Below are positions 29,459 to 38,975 of a stretch of DNA of 64,000 bases, piece by piece. The notes beneath the pieces are model-generated. The model was not told where the DNA came from. It saw only the letters and a list, made by a program, of their open reading frames with translations, and made no database searches. The stretch's first letter is position 1; each line of letters opens with the position of its first letter. Where the stretch lies: assembly GCF_007556685.1 (NCBI RefSeq), contig NZ_VJON01000005.1, positions 1 to 64,000 on the forward strand, given 5' to 3'. This DNA comes from Tepidimonas charontis (GTDB taxonomy: Bacteria; Pseudomonadota; Gammaproteobacteria; Burkholderiales; Burkholderiaceae_C). Made by a program: the position numbers and the translations under genes.

Positions 29459-31218
29459 ACCGGTTCCTCCGGCAAGGCTTCGGCGACGATGCGCGGCTGC
29501 ACGCGCATGTCCGGTGGCACGCCCAGCAGCCGCAGGGTCTGCTGCGCCACGTCGGAGAACACCGGTGCCGCCACCACGCCACCGTAGATGGCGCCGTTGT
29601 TGGGCTCGTCCACCATCACCGCGATCACCACGCGCGGCTGCTCCACCGGCGCCAGTCCGACGAAGAAGGCGCGATATTTGCGCGCCGCGTAACCGCGCCC
29701 CTCTTGCTTGCGCGCGGTACCGGTTTTGCCGCCTACCGAGTAGCCCACCGTCTGCGCCAGCTGCGCCGTACCACCCGGGCCAGCCGCCAGCTGCAACATG
29801 TGGCGCACGGCGCGCGCGGTCTCGGCGCTGAAGACACGCACTCCGGCCACCGGAGCCTCACGCCGCAGCAGCGTCACCGGCACCCGTTCGCCATCGCGCG
29901 CAAACACCGTGTAGGCTTGCGCCAGCTGCAGCAGTGAGGTCGACAGGCCGTAGCCATAGCTCATCGTCGCCTGCTCGATGGGGCGCCAGGTTTTGTAGAG
30001 GCGCAGCCGCCCGGCCGTGGCGCCCGGAAACGGCACCTCGGGCTTGTGGCCGAAACCCGCACGCGTGTATGTTTCCCACAAATCGCGCGGCTGCATCTGC
30101 ATGGCGAGCTTGACGGTGCCGACGTTGCTCGACTTCTGGATCACCTGCTCGACCGTCAGCACGTCGTAGGGGTGTACATCGGAGATGGTGAAGCCGGCCA
30201 TTTGCAGCCGGCCGGGTGCGGTCTGAATCGGTGTGTCGGGGCGGGCCAAGCCGCTGTCCAGCGCCAGCGCGGCGACGAACGGCTTCATCGTCGAGCCGGG
30301 CTCGAAGCTGTCGGTCAGCGCGGCGTTGCGTAGCTGCTCACCGGTCAAGCGCCGACGATCATTGGGGTCGTAGCTGGGATAGTTGGCCAGTGCCAGCACC
30401 TCGCCACTGCGGGCATCGAGCACCACCACGCTGCCCCCGCGCGCACGGTGCTCCTGCACCGCCTCCTTCAAGCGGTGATAAGCGAAAAACTGCACCTTGG
30501 CATCGATGGACAGCTGCAAATCGCGACCGTCCACCGGCGGGATGATGTCACGCACGTCCTCGACGATGCGGCCCAGGCGGTCCTTGATGACGCGGCGCGA
30601 GCCGGGCCGACCGCTGAGCTCGCGCTCGAAGGCCAGCTCCACGCCTTCCTGCCCGCGGTCTTCGATGTTGGTAAAACCCACCACGTGCGCCACCGCCTCG
30701 CCGTGCGGGTATTGCCGTTTGTACTCGGGGCGCAGATACAGGCCCTTGATGCCGAGCGCCTGCACGCGCCGCGCCACCGCGTCGTCCACCTGGCGCTTGA
30801 TCCAGACGAAATTGCGCTCGCCCACGTCCAGGCGCCGGCGCAGTTCGGCCACCGGAAGATCGAGCAGGCGCGCCGCCTCGGCCAGCCGCGGATGGTTCAG
30901 ATCGACGTCCTCCGGATCGGCCCAAATGCTTTGCGCCACCACGCTGGTGGCCAACATCTCGCCGTGGCGGTCGAGCACGCGACCACGGCTGGCCGGCAGC
31001 TCCAGGGTACGGGCATAGCGCACTTCGCCCTGGCGCTGGAAAAAGTCGTTACCAATGATCTGCACGTAAGCAGCGCGGGCCGCCAGAGCGGCAAACGCCA
31101 CGGCCAGCGCAGCCACGATGAAGCGGCTGCGCCACACGGGCGTGGCGCTGGCCAGCAGCGGGCTGCTGCCGTAGGGGATGCTGCTGCGCGCGCCGGCGCT
31201 GCCCGGGCGAATGCTCAT
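29455..31218 (-). CDS. ftsI: Septal penicillin-binding protein 3
   Basis: FtsI is the divisome transpeptidase and the partner of FtsW. The 587-residue protein has a short cytoplasmic N terminus, one membrane segment (about residues 32-52), the class B PBP dimerisation domain (RGRVLDRHGEMLA) and the transpeptidase motifs SxxK (GSTMKPF), SSN (KSSNVGTV) and KTG (GGKTGTARK). It overlaps ftsL and murE by 4 nt each. Confidence 0.97.
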   Translation of the reverse strand: MSIRPGSAGARSSIPYGSSPLLASATPVWRSRFIVAALAVAFAALAARAAYVQIIGNDFFQRQGEVRYARTLELPASRGRVLDRHGEMLATSVVAQSIWADPEDVDLNHPRLAEAARLLDLPVAELRRRLDVGERNFVWIKRQVDDAVARRVQALGIKGLYLRPEYKRQYPHGEAVAHVVGFTNIEDRGQEGVELAFERELSGRPGSRRVIKDRLGRIVEDVRDIIPPVDGRDLQLSIDAKVQFFAYHRLKEAVQEHRARGGSVVVLDARSGEVLALANYPSYDPNDRRRLTGEQLRNAALTDSFEPGSTMKPFVAALALDSGLARPDTPIQTAPGRLQMAGFTISDVHPYDVLTVEQVIQKSSNVGTVKLAMQMQPRDLWETYTRAGFGHKPEVPFPGATAGRLRLYKTWRPIEQATMSYGYGLSTSLLQLAQAYTVFARDGERVPVTLLRREAPVAGVRVFSAETARAVRHMLQLAAGPGGTAQLAQTVGYSVGGKTGTARKQEGRGYAARKYRAFFVGLAPVEQPRVVIAVMVDEPNNGAIYGGVVAAPVFSDVAQQTLRLLGVPPDMRVQPRIVAEALPEEPV

Positions 31219-31508
31219 CGCGCCCCTCCGGCAGACGTGGTTCCTTGAGCCAGCGCCACATATTCGGTGATGGCGGGATCGGCGGGGCGCATCTGCAGCT
31301 GGCGCTGCGCGAGCTGCTGCACACGCGCCGGCGCGGCCAGCGCGCGCTGCTGGGCCAACAGACGGTCGTGCTCGGCCGCCAATTGGGCCGCCAGGTTGCG
31401 CACGCGCTCATTGGCCACGTACAGACGGCGCCACTCATGCTGCAGCGTCACCAGTGCAAAGCAGCTCACCAGCAGGGCCACCAGCAGGACAATGTTGAGC
31501 CGCGTCAT
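31215..31508 (-). CDS. ftsL: Cell division protein FtsL
   Basis: FtsL is a small bitopic protein that forms a coiled coil with FtsB and activates FtsWI. The 97-residue product has one membrane segment directly after MTRLN and a heptad-like region ([19 protein letters not shown]) typical of the family. The ATG at 31506-31508 overlaps the rsmH stop as ATGA, matching the rest of the cluster; a GTG two codons earlier is the only alternative. Confidence 0.93.
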   Translation of the reverse strand: MTRLNIVLLVALLVSCFALVTLQHEWRRLYVANERVRNLAAQLAAEHDRLLAQQRALAAPARVQQLAQRQLQMRPADPAITEYVALAQGTTSAGGAR

Positions 31509-32452
31509 CGCCACCCTCCTCGCGCCTGCGGCGCGCGCCGCACAGCGGCGGTGCGGGTGGCAGCACGCATAACGGCGCTGCGCGCGCGCGGATTGGCTGC
31601 CACTTCCTGCGGCGTGGGCATGGTGCGCGACAGCTGTGCCAGCAGCGGCGGCGGGGGTTCGACCATCGGCGCGCGTCGGTCCACCGCGGCACGGGCGTGC
31701 GCCGTCATGAACCGTTTGACCAGACGATCCTCCAGCGAATGAAAGCTGATCACCACCAAGCGCCCGCCCGTGCGCAGCACGACCAGCGCCGCGTTCAGCG
31801 CCTGCTGCAGCGCTTCAAGCTCGGCGTTGATGTGAATCCGAATAGCCTGAAATGTGCGCGTTGCAGGGTCCTTGCCCGGCTCGCGGGTTTTGACCGCGCC
31901 AGCCACGATTTCGGCCAACTCGGCGGTGGTTCGAATAGGCCCCCGTTCCTGTCGGCGACGATCAATCGCCTTTGCAATCTGTGCAGCAAACCGCTCTTCG
32001 CCGTAGTCACGAATCACCTCCGTCATCTCGGCCACCGTGGCCGTGGCGAGCCACTCGGCGGCGCTGGCACCGCGCGTGGGGTCCATGCGCATGTCCAGCG
32101 GGCCATCGTGGCGAAAGGAAAAACCGCGCGCCGGGTCATCGAGCTGGGGTGAGCTCACCCCCAAATCGAGCAACACCCCGTCGGCGCTGGCCGGCGGCAA
32201 AGCAGCCAGCGCGGCGAAGCTGTCGTGGCGCACGGTCACGCGTGCGTCCTCGGCGGCGAGGGCCTCGGCCACAGCGATGGCCTGCGGGTCTTTGTCGAAT
32301 ACGGTCAGCCGCCCGCGGGGCGACAAGCGCGCCAGGATGGCGCGGCTGTGGCCGCCGCGGCCAAAGGTGCCGTCGATGTAGTGACCGTCCGGTTGGATCT
32401 GAAGGGCCTCGACCGCTTCACTCAACAGGACGGTGCGATGGGTCCGTGTCAT
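31505..32452 (-). CDS. rsmH: 16S rRNA m4C1402 methyltransferase RsmH
   Basis: RsmH (MraW) N4-methylates C1402 in the decoding centre of 16S rRNA. The 315-residue protein has the SAM-binding [28 protein letters not shown] and [15 protein letters not shown] blocks and the C-terminal [15 protein letters not shown]. The ATG at 32450-32452 starts [13 protein letters not shown]; the longer frame upstream is not supported. It follows mraZ by 16 bp. Confidence 0.97.
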   Translation of the reverse strand: MTRTHRTVLLSEAVEALQIQPDGHYIDGTFGRGGHSRAILARLSPRGRLTVFDKDPQAIAVAEALAAEDARVTVRHDSFAALAALPPASADGVLLDLGVSSPQLDDPARGFSFRHDGPLDMRMDPTRGASAAEWLATATVAEMTEVIRDYGEERFAAQIAKAIDRRRQERGPIRTTAELAEIVAGAVKTREPGKDPATRTFQAIRIHINAELEALQQALNAALVVLRTGGRLVVISFHSLEDRLVKRFMTAHARAAVDRRAPMVEPPPPLLAQLSRTMPTPQEVAANPRARSAVMRAATRTAAVRRAPQARGGWR

Positions 32453-32468
32453 CTGCACCGTCCGCCCC

Positions 32469-32897
32469 TCAGAAAGAGAAATCCTTGAAGGCGTCGGGCA
32501 TTTCGCCCTGCATCGCCTCGGCCTCCTGGGCCGCATAGGTGGCCGCGTCCCAGAGCTCGAAGTGGTTGCCCATGCCCAGCAGCATGGCTTCGCGCGTCAG
32601 GCCAGCGGCCGCGCGCAGCTCGGGCGCCACCAGCACCCGCCCCTGCGCGTCCATCTCACAGTCTTGGGCATTGCCCAAGAAGATGCGCTTCCACCACTGG
32701 GCCGACATCGGTAGCTGGGCGATGCGTTGGCGAAACTGCTCCCACTCCGGACGCGGAAAGATCATCAGGCAGCCGTGCGGATGCTTGGTGATGGTGAGTT
32801 GCCCCTGGGCCGTGGCGACCAGCACGTCACGATACCGGGTCGGCACCGACAGCCGCCCCTTGACATCGAGACTGAGAGAGGACGCGCCCTGGAACAC
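32469..32897 (-). CDS. mraZ: Transcriptional regulator MraZ
   Basis: MraZ is the first gene of the dcw cluster and, where studied, represses its own cluster by binding short repeats upstream. The 142-residue protein has two AbrB-like half-domains, each with the DxxGR signature ([14 protein letters not shown] near residue 10 and [14 protein letters not shown] near residue 82). The ATG at 32895-32897 follows four 10-bp-spaced repeats that fit an autoregulatory operator. Confidence 0.97.
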   Translation of the reverse strand: MFQGASSLSLDVKGRLSVPTRYRDVLVATAQGQLTITKHPHGCLMIFPRPEWEQFRQRIAQLPMSAQWWKRIFLGNAQDCEMDAQGRVLVAPELRAAAGLTREAMLLGMGNHFELWDAATYAAQEAEAMQGEMPDAFKDFSF

Positions 32898-32920
32898 GGT
32901 TCAGACCCAGCGGAGGGAAA

Positions 32921-32955
32921 CCACTTTTCACCACTTTTTTGCACTTCCTTCCACT
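32921..32955 (-). promoter_or_regulatory. MraZ-box array, four repeats at 10-bp period
   Basis: On the minus strand four AGTGN units recur exactly every 10 bp: AGTGG, AGTGC, AGTGG, AGTGG, starting at + coordinates 32951, 32941, 32931 and 32921 as CCACT/GCACT. Known MraZ operators are repeats with a GTGG core spaced by one helical turn, so this is very probably the MraZ binding site. It overlaps the -10 region and early transcript of the mraZ promoter, which fits repression. Confidence 0.8.
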
Positions 32956-32982
32956 GTAGCACCAAAATGCCCGGCAAAACAA
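32953..32982 (-). promoter_or_regulatory. Probable mraZ (dcw) promoter
   Basis: The minus strand shows TTGTTT (32982-32977) and TACAGT (32958-32953) separated by 18 bp, a plausible sigma-70 promoter about 55 bp before the mraZ start codon. The first MraZ repeat overlaps the -10 box. Confidence 0.55.
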
Positions 32983-33163
32983 GCCGTCTGTCACTTTTTT
33001 CGGCGCGAAATCAACGACTTAGGCCCCAAAACCGATGGGGTGAGCACACTCAAAAAGAGCTGCAAATCAACTGCTTGGGAAGGGTTTGAAATGCGCTGCG
33101 TGAAGTTTCAGCAGCCCTTGGGCACGACACGGCAAACGTGGCGCCCGCCCGGCGCGCGATGCC

Positions 33164-33185
33164 GGTGGCGCAAAAAAGCGCCACC
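33164..33185. terminator. Perfect hairpin with A6/T6 loop
   Basis: GGTGGCGC pairs perfectly with GCGCCACC around a six-A loop (six T on the minus strand). It lies between hslU and mraZ, about 90 bp past the hslU stop. There is no T run after either arm, so intrinsic termination is uncertain; it may instead shield the hslU transcript end. Confidence 0.4.
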
Positions 33186-33271
33186 CCACGCTGCGGCCCA
33201 GCAGCCGGTGGTGGCGCGCCAGCGGCCATGTCGGATCCGCCGCCGTGCCGTGCCCGCCGGCACGGCCGCCG

Positions 33272-34591
33272 TCACAGAATGAAACGCGACAAGTCTTCGT
33301 TGTGCGCCAGCGCCGCCAGGCGCGCCTCCACCATGGCGGCATCGATGGTGACGGTCTGCCCGCTCAGGCGCGGGGCGTCGAAGCTGACCTCGTCGAGCAG
33401 GTGCTCCATCACCGTGGCCAAGCGGCGCGCGCCGATATTTTCGGTGCGCTCGTTGACCTCGTAGGCGATGACGGCGATGCGGCGGATGCCGTCATCGGTG
33501 AAGACCAGTTGCACCCCTTCCGTGGCCAGCAGCGCTTGGTACTGGCGCACCAGGCTGGCGTGGGTTTGCGTCAGGATGGCCTCGAAATCCTGCACCGACA
33601 GCGGCTGCAGCTCCACCCGGATCGGAAAACGCCCCTGCAGCTCCGGGATCAGGTCGCTGGGCTTGCTCAGGTGGAAGGCGCCGCTGGCGATGAACAAAAT
33701 ATGGTCGGTGCGCACGGGGCCGTATTTGGTGGAGACGGTGGTGCCCTCCACCAGCGGCAGCAAGTCGCGCTGCACGCCCTGGCGCGACACGTCGGCGCCG
33801 CCGACCTCGCTGCGCGTGGCGACTTTGTCGATTTCGTCGATGAAGACGATGCCGTTTTGCTCCAGGTTGTGCAGCGCCTCGGCGCGGATTTCCTCTTCGT
33901 TGACGAGCTTGGCGGCCTCTTCTTCGACGAGCAGGCGACGCGCCTCGGCGATGCGCAGCTTGCGCAGCTTGCGCCGGCCCAGGTTGAGCTGCCCAAACAG
34001 CCCCTTGAGCTGCTCGGACAACTCTTCCATGCCGGCCGGCGTCATCACTTCGAACTGCGGCTGCGGCGCGGCCAGCTCCAACTCGATATCCTTGTCGTCC
34101 AGCTGCCCCTCGCGCAGCTTTTTGCGAAACACTTGGCGCGCGGCGCTCTCACGCTCGCCCTCGCCGTCGCGCGCCAGCGGGATCAGCGCATCCAAGATGC
34201 GGTCCTCGGCCACGTCTTCGGCGCGGCTGCGCACGCGCGCCATCGCCGCCTCACGGGTTTGCTTGACGGCGATGTCGGCCAGGTCGCGGATGATGCTGTC
34301 CACATCCTTGCCGACGTAGCCGACCTCGGTGAATTTGGTTGCCTCGACCTTGATGAAGGGTGCGTTGGCCAGCTTGGCCAAGCGGCGCGCGATCTCGGTC
34401 TTGCCCACGCCGGTGGGGCCGATCATCAGGATATTTTTGGGCGTGATTTCGGGACGCAGTTTGGCATCCACCTGCTGGCGACGCCAGCGATTGCGCAGCG
34501 CAATCGCCACCGCCCGCTTGGCGGCTTGCTGACCGATGATGTGGGCGTCGAGCTCGGAGACGATCTCCTGCGGGGTCATGGCCGCGCTCAT
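33272..34591 (-). CDS. hslU: HslUV protease ATPase subunit
   Basis: HslU is the AAA+ unfoldase that feeds the HslV proteolytic chamber. The 439-residue protein has Walker [15 protein letters not shown], the pore motif [12 protein letters not shown], Walker [11 protein letters not shown] and the C-terminal DLSRFIL tail that inserts into HslV to activate it. The ATG at 34589-34591 overlaps the hslV stop by 4 nt. Confidence 0.98.
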   Translation of the reverse strand: MSAAMTPQEIVSELDAHIIGQQAAKRAVAIALRNRWRRQQVDAKLRPEITPKNILMIGPTGVGKTEIARRLAKLANAPFIKVEATKFTEVGYVGKDVDSIIRDLADIAVKQTREAAMARVRSRAEDVAEDRILDALIPLARDGEGERESAARQVFRKKLREGQLDDKDIELELAAPQPQFEVMTPAGMEELSEQLKGLFGQLNLGRRKLRKLRIAEARRLLVEEEAAKLVNEEEIRAEALHNLEQNGIVFIDEIDKVATRSEVGGADVSRQGVQRDLLPLVEGTTVSTKYGPVRTDHILFIASGAFHLSKPSDLIPELQGRFPIRVELQPLSVQDFEAILTQTHASLVRQYQALLATEGVQLVFTDDGIRRIAVIAYEVNERTENIGARRLATVMEHLLDEVSFDAPRLSGQTVTIDAAMVEARLAALAHNEDLSRFIL

Positions 34592-35166
34592 GCGAGCACC
34601 TCCACGGTGTGGTTCTGGTTGGTGTAGATGCACAGGTCACCGGCGATGCGCAACGCCTCGCGCACCACCGCCTCGGCCGGCAGTGCGGTGTGCTCGATCA
34701 GCGCCAGCGCCGCCGCCTGCGCGTAGGCACCACCGGAGCCGATGGCGACGATGCCGTGTTCGGGTTCGAGCACGTCGCCGTTGCCGGTGATGACCAGGCT
34801 GGTGCTGCGGTCGGCCACCGCCAGCATCGCCTCCAGGCGGCGCAGCACGCGGTCGGTGCGCCAGTCCTTGGTCAGTTCGACCGCAGCGCGCACCAAATGG
34901 CCCTGATGTTTTTCCAGCTTGGCCTCGAAGCGCTCGAACAGCGTGAAGGCGTCCGCGGTGGCACCGGCAAAACCCGCCAACACCTGGTCACGGTACAAGC
35001 GCCGCACTTTGCGCGCGCTGGCTTTGACGACGATAGGGCCCAGGGTGACCTGGCCGTCGCCGCCCATGGCGACCTGCACCCGGCTGAGGTCGGCGGGGTC
35101 GGCGCGGCGCACACAGACGATGGTGGTGCCGTGAAAGACGGCACCGGCAGAGGATGATCGTTCCAT
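34588..35166 (-). CDS. hslV: HslUV protease peptidase subunit
   Basis: HslV is the proteasome-like threonine protease. The 192-residue precursor starts with [13 protein letters not shown] followed by TTIVCVRR. The Thr after HG would become the N-terminal nucleophile, so a propeptide of about 13 residues must be removed (E. coli HslV loses only Met). The [14 protein letters not shown] block is typical. It begins 2 bp after the STAS-protein stop. Confidence 0.96.
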   Translation of the reverse strand: MERSSSAGAVFHGTTIVCVRRADPADLSRVQVAMGGDGQVTLGPIVVKASARKVRRLYRDQVLAGFAGATADAFTLFERFEAKLEKHQGHLVRAAVELTKDWRTDRVLRRLEAMLAVADRSTSLVITGNGDVLEPEHGIVAIGSGGAYAQAAALALIEHTALPAEAVVREALRIAGDLCIYTNQNHTVEVLA

Positions 35167-35168
35167 GC

Positions 35169-36860
35169 CTAGTATTGTCGCAGCCGCACGGTGGCCACTT
35201 CGTCGATGCCGACCACGTGCAGCAACACCGCCAGCAACGGGCCGACCCCCTCCAACTCGACACGCACGCCGCGCCCACGTGCCGCCAGCAACCATTGCAG
35301 CAGCGCGCCGGCCGCCGCGAAATCCAGCCGCTGCAAGCGCTGTGCATCGATGCGCAGCAGGCGCGCGGCCGCCTCGGTGGCCGCACCGTCGGCGAGCGCC
35401 GCATCGAAAGAGGCCAGCAACGCGCGAATGTCCCCCTGTATCACGCCCTCCAGCCGCACCGCCGTTGCCGCCGCAGGAAGCAGGGTCTGTACCGACCAGC
35501 CAGTCGGGTGGGTGGACAAGGCGGGGAACGCCGTCTCACCCAGCGCCACGGTGGTGACATCGTCGGTTCCGGGGGCATCGGCCGACGGGGTGGCCGCCAC
35601 CGCGTGCGCGTCCGCTACAGGCGACAGCACCGCCGGCCAGTCCTCCACCCCTTCGACGCGCGCCACCGGCTCGCGCCACACGGGCGCCGCGTCGCCGTAG
35701 GTGACACAGTAGTCCAAGGCCACCAGGTCGAATTCGTCGCGCCGCCCGAGCAACCGCAGCGCCGCCAAGCGCAACTGCCACCACACGGGTGCGGTATCGC
35801 GGCGCCCCGACGGCGTGCTCGCCTTCAGGCGGCGCCGCAGCACCGCGCTGCCACGCCAGTGAAGGGTCAGTGGGCGCTGCGCCCAATCCTCGAACAAGGC
35901 CAGCAAGCCCCGCGCCGCCGGTGCATCGGCCACCAGCCAATCGGTCCAATCCATCCAGCGCGGCGGGGCGCTGGCGCGCGCGCGCGCGGCCAGCGCCTGC
36001 ACCGCCGCCAGGTCCAGCAGTGGCGGGCACACCCAGACATCGCCGGGCTGGGCAACCGCAGCGGCTGCCTTCGTCGCCTGTGCCGCTGCCGACGAAGCGA
36101 GCGGCCAGCGCGGCACCGGTCGGCCAAACCGATCGGCCCACTCGGCCGCCCACTCTTCGAAGCCCTCGACGTCGCCGTTGGACCAGTACCAGTCCAGCAG
36201 CAAGGTCCCAGCCACCTGGGCCAGCGGCGTGTCGACCTCCTGCGCCAGCAGCGCCTCGAGCGCCTGCCGCGCCGCCTCCAGCCGCCCGTTGGCAAAGCGC
36301 ACCGCGGCCTCCGTCAGCGCCGGATGCCACAGCAGCGCGTCGCGCTCGGCGTGGGCCAGCGCCGGATCGGGGCCGACGACATCGATGCGCAAGCCATCGG
36401 CCGCGCCGGCGGGCGCAGCCGACCCGATCGGCAGCGGGGTCGGCGCCCCGATGCGCAGCGGCTCATCGCGGGCGGTCCGCGACAGCCACTGCTGCGACAT
36501 CTGCGCCTCGATGCGCGCGATCTGCTCGATGGTGCGCGACTTGTCGGGGCTGACACGGTTCCAGCCGCTGCAGGCCCCGCCGGCGCTGGCCAAACCGCTG
36601 GACGACCCCGAGGACGCCGCCGCTGGCTCGCTCGTCGCGCTCGGGCTGGGCGTGCGCGCACGCATGAGCGCGCGCAACGCTTCCAGCTCTTGCACCCGCA
36701 CGCGGTCGTTGCGGCGCTTACGCTGCAGGGCGGCCTGCAACGCCTGCCGTTCTTCTTCCAGACCGGTCACATCCGCCGCCGGGGGATCGCCGGTGGCGCT
36801 GCGGCCCCACAAGCAGCGCCACCACCTGCTGCCGATGCCGGAGTCGGGCTCGCCCTGCAT
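35169..36860 (-). CDS. Large protein with C-terminal STAS domain
   Basis: This is a 563-residue protein of unclear function. The last 100 or so residues (from [19 protein letters not shown] to the end) look like an STAS/MlaB-type domain, with a [11 protein letters not shown] block. The remainder has a polar, coiled N-terminal part ([17 protein letters not shown]), a Ser/Ala-rich linker and a helical middle region rich in Trp and Ala without a motif I recognise. The ATG at 36858-36860 was chosen; a GTG 11 codons upstream is possible. Its position between dksA and hslV is a known Burkholderiales arrangement, so it is native, but no role can be assigned. Confidence 0.8.
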   Translation of the reverse strand: MQGEPDSGIGSRWWRCLWGRSATGDPPAADVTGLEEERQALQAALQRKRRNDRVRVQELEALRALMRARTPSPSATSEPAAASSGSSSGLASAGGACSGWNRVSPDKSRTIEQIARIEAQMSQQWLSRTARDEPLRIGAPTPLPIGSAAPAGAADGLRIDVVGPDPALAHAERDALLWHPALTEAAVRFANGRLEAARQALEALLAQEVDTPLAQVAGTLLLDWYWSNGDVEGFEEWAAEWADRFGRPVPRWPLASSAAAQATKAAAAVAQPGDVWVCPPLLDLAAVQALAARARASAPPRWMDWTDWLVADAPAARGLLALFEDWAQRPLTLHWRGSAVLRRRLKASTPSGRRDTAPVWWQLRLAALRLLGRRDEFDLVALDYCVTYGDAAPVWREPVARVEGVEDWPAVLSPVADAHAVAATPSADAPGTDDVTTVALGETAFPALSTHPTGWSVQTLLPAAATAVRLEGVIQGDIRALLASFDAALADGAATEAAARLLRIDAQRLQRLDFAAAGALLQWLLAARGRGVRVELEGVGPLLAVLLHVVGIDEVATVRLRQY

Positions 36861-36908
36861 GCTTCGCGCGTTCACTGCACAGGCGGGCGCCACCGCACGT
36901 GGCGCGCC

Positions 36909-37616
36909 TCAATCACCGAACAGCTTTTGCTTGAGCTCGCGACGCTGCTGCGCCTCGATCGACAACGACGCCGTCGGACGCGCCAGCAAGCGCCCCACAC
37001 CGATCGGCTCACCCGTTTCCTCGCAGTAGCCGTATTCGCCGCTGTCGATGCGGGCCAGCGCCTGCTCGATCTTTTTGAGCAGCTTGCGCTCGCGGTCGCG
37101 CGTGCGCAGCTCCAGCGCGTGCTCCTCTTCGATGGTGGCGCGGTCGGCGGGATCGGGCACGACCACGGTGTCCTCCCGCAGATGCTCGGTGGTCTCGCCC
37201 GCGTTGTTGAGGATGTCGCGCTTGAGCGTCAGCAGCTTGTGACGAAAGTACGCCAGCTGCACATCGTTCATGTACTCCTCGTCCGGCATCGCCAGGATAT
37301 CGGCGTCGGTGAGTTGCTCGACGGGGAGCCGCTTCCAGTTGTCGGCGCGGGAGGGGTCTTTGCGCAGCGTCGCTGCAGCAGGCGTGATCGTGGTCATGAC
37401 AGGTTCGGGGGAATAACTGGCCTTGGCCGCCCGCGGATCATGGGTGGGCGCTACGGCCTCGGTGGTCTGGGCGTGCATGGCCGCACGCTCGGCGCGGCGG
37501 GCCGCCGCGGCAGAGGGTTTGCGCACCGTGCGCACCGGCGCGTCCGCCTGGGCAGGCGGCACGGCGGAACCGGCTTCGGGGGCAGCGTCCCCAGGCATCG
37601 GTTTACGGCTCTTCAC
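36909..37616 (-). CDS. dksA: DksA, RNA polymerase-binding stringent-response factor
   Basis: DksA binds the RNA polymerase secondary channel and works with ppGpp. The 235-residue protein carries an N-terminal extension of about 80 residues rich in Ala and Pro, then the coiled-coil domain with the tip motif DPADRA (D155, D158, A160; E. coli DxxDxA) and the terminal domain. In the zinc-finger region only one Cys remains (YGYCEETGE, then LSIEAQQ), so it probably folds without zinc. The start is a GTG at 37614-37616 behind GAGGAGATGAGCC. It lies next to a CobW-type GTPase linked elsewhere with metal supply. Confidence 0.93.
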   Translation of the reverse strand: MKSRKPMPGDAAPEAGSAVPPAQADAPVRTVRKPSAAAARRAERAAMHAQTTEAVAPTHDPRAAKASYSPEPVMTTITPAAATLRKDPSRADNWKRLPVEQLTDADILAMPDEEYMNDVQLAYFRHKLLTLKRDILNNAGETTEHLREDTVVVPDPADRATIEEEHALELRTRDRERKLLKKIEQALARIDSGEYGYCEETGEPIGVGRLLARPTASLSIEAQQRRELKQKLFGD

Positions 37617-37872
37617 GGCTCATCTCCTCTGATGAGCGGGGCACGGAAGGCTGACCGCCTACGGCGCGGCCTCCCCGCCACGCCGTCCACCCCGCAAAGA
37701 TGGGCGCCGATTGTAAGCGCAGCGCCCGCCCTGCTGCCGCGCACGTTGCAACGGAGCCACAGTGGCGGCAGCAACCGACGGTTGCTGCAACGCCGCGGGG
37801 CGGCGGCGCAGCGTCGATCAGGCATGCCGGCGGCTGCAGCGAAGGCGCCACCGCACAACGGACGCCGCTCGT

Positions 37873-38928
37873 TCACACCAGGGACTGCTCCAGGCCCTGC
37901 ACCAGGATGTCGCGCGGCAGGTCGATGCCGATGAACACCATTTTGCTCTCGCGCTTTTCGCCCGGCTTCCACACCGGGCCCAAGTCGCTGCCCATGAGCT
38001 GATGCACACCCTGGAAGATCACCTTGCGGTCGGTGCCCTGCATGTGCAACACGCCCTTGTAGCGCAGCAGCTTCGGCCCCCAGACCTGCACCACCGCGCC
38101 CAGGAAGTCCTCCAGCTTGTGCGGATCGAACGGCCGCTCGCTGCGCCACACGAAGCTCTTGACGTCGTCATCGTGATGGTGGTGCTTGGCCTGTCCGTGC
38201 ACCCGCCCGTGGTCATGATCGTGCGCGCACTGGCCGTGGTCGTGATCGCAGTGGCTGTGGTCGTGCTCGTCGGCCTTGAGGAAGTCGGGGTCGATGTCGA
38301 GCTTGGCGTTGAGGTTGAAGCCGCGCAGATCCAACACTTTGCTCAGCGGCACCTGGCCGAAGTGCACGGTCTCGATCGGTGCGCGCGGGTTCATGTGCTT
38401 GAGGCGGTGCACCAGCGCGTCGAGCTCATCGACCGACACCAGATCGGCCTTGCTGACGAAGATCTGATCGGCAAAGCCCACCTGGCGCCGCGCCTCCTGT
38501 CGGCTGTCGAGCTGTTGGGCCGCGTGCTTGGCGTCCACCAGCGTCAGGATGCCATCGAGCAGATAGGTCTCGGCGACCTCGTCGTCCATGAAGAACGTCT
38601 GTGCCACCGGCCCCGGGTCCGCCAGCCCGGTGGTTTCGATGATGACGCGGTCGAACGCCAGCAAGCCCTTGCGGCGCTTGGCCGCCAGCAGCGACAGCGT
38701 GCTGCGCAAATCCTCGCGGATGGTGCAGCAGACGCAGCCATTGCTCATCTGGATGATTTGCTCCTCGGTGTCGGCCACCAGGATGTCGTTGTCGATATTT
38801 TCCTCGCCGAACTCGTTTTCGATGACGGCGATGCGCTGGCCGTGGGCCTCGGTGAGCACGCGCTTGAGCAGCGTGGTTTTGCCCGAGCCCAAAAAGCCGG
38901 TCAGGATGGTTGCAGGGATGAGTGCCAT
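37873..38928 (-). CDS. CobW/COG0523 family GTPase (metal chaperone type)
   Basis: This G3E-family GTPase has 351 residues. It has the P-loop GFLGSGKTT (11-19), the metal-binding GCVCC (64-68), IETTGLADPGP, the SKAD nucleotide-specificity motif and a His/Asp-rich loop (about residues 219-252, HDHSHCDHDHGQ and further His clusters) before the CobW C-terminal domain. Such proteins insert or deliver zinc, cobalt or nickel. The His loop suggests zinc. It lies upstream of a zinc-free type of DksA on the same strand, a pairing seen in zinc-starvation regulons, but no Zur box was recognised upstream. Confidence 0.92.
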   Translation of the reverse strand: MALIPATILTGFLGSGKTTLLKRVLTEAHGQRIAVIENEFGEENIDNDILVADTEEQIIQMSNGCVCCTIREDLRSTLSLLAAKRRKGLLAFDRVIIETTGLADPGPVAQTFFMDDEVAETYLLDGILTLVDAKHAAQQLDSRQEARRQVGFADQIFVSKADLVSVDELDALVHRLKHMNPRAPIETVHFGQVPLSKVLDLRGFNLNAKLDIDPDFLKADEHDHSHCDHDHGQCAHDHDHGRVHGQAKHHHHDDDVKSFVWRSERPFDPHKLEDFLGAVVQVWGPKLLRYKGVLHMQGTDRKVIFQGVHQLMGSDLGPVWKPGEKRESKMVFIGIDLPRDILVQGLEQSLV

Positions 38929-38975
38929 GACATCAGTGTAGTGCGGGTGTCAAGTGCCGGCATCGCGGCACGCCG

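Larger units (their letters stand above)
32898..33271. other. Intergenic region mraZ / hslU
   Basis: No protein gene is supported in these 374 bases. The left part holds the mraZ promoter and the MraZ-box array. The middle (33001-33160) is AT-richer than its surroundings without recognisable features. The right part holds a perfect hairpin with an A6 loop (33164-33185) and, just below the hslU stop, an 8-bp GCCGTGCC/GGCACGGC hairpin (33247-33266) that could end the hslVU transcript. Confidence 0.6.

Noticed and set aside
37617-37872. Zur box or riboswitch between cobW and dksA
   Set aside because: No AT-rich inverted repeat of the Zur type and no known aptamer core; only a TACAAT that may be the dksA -10 box.
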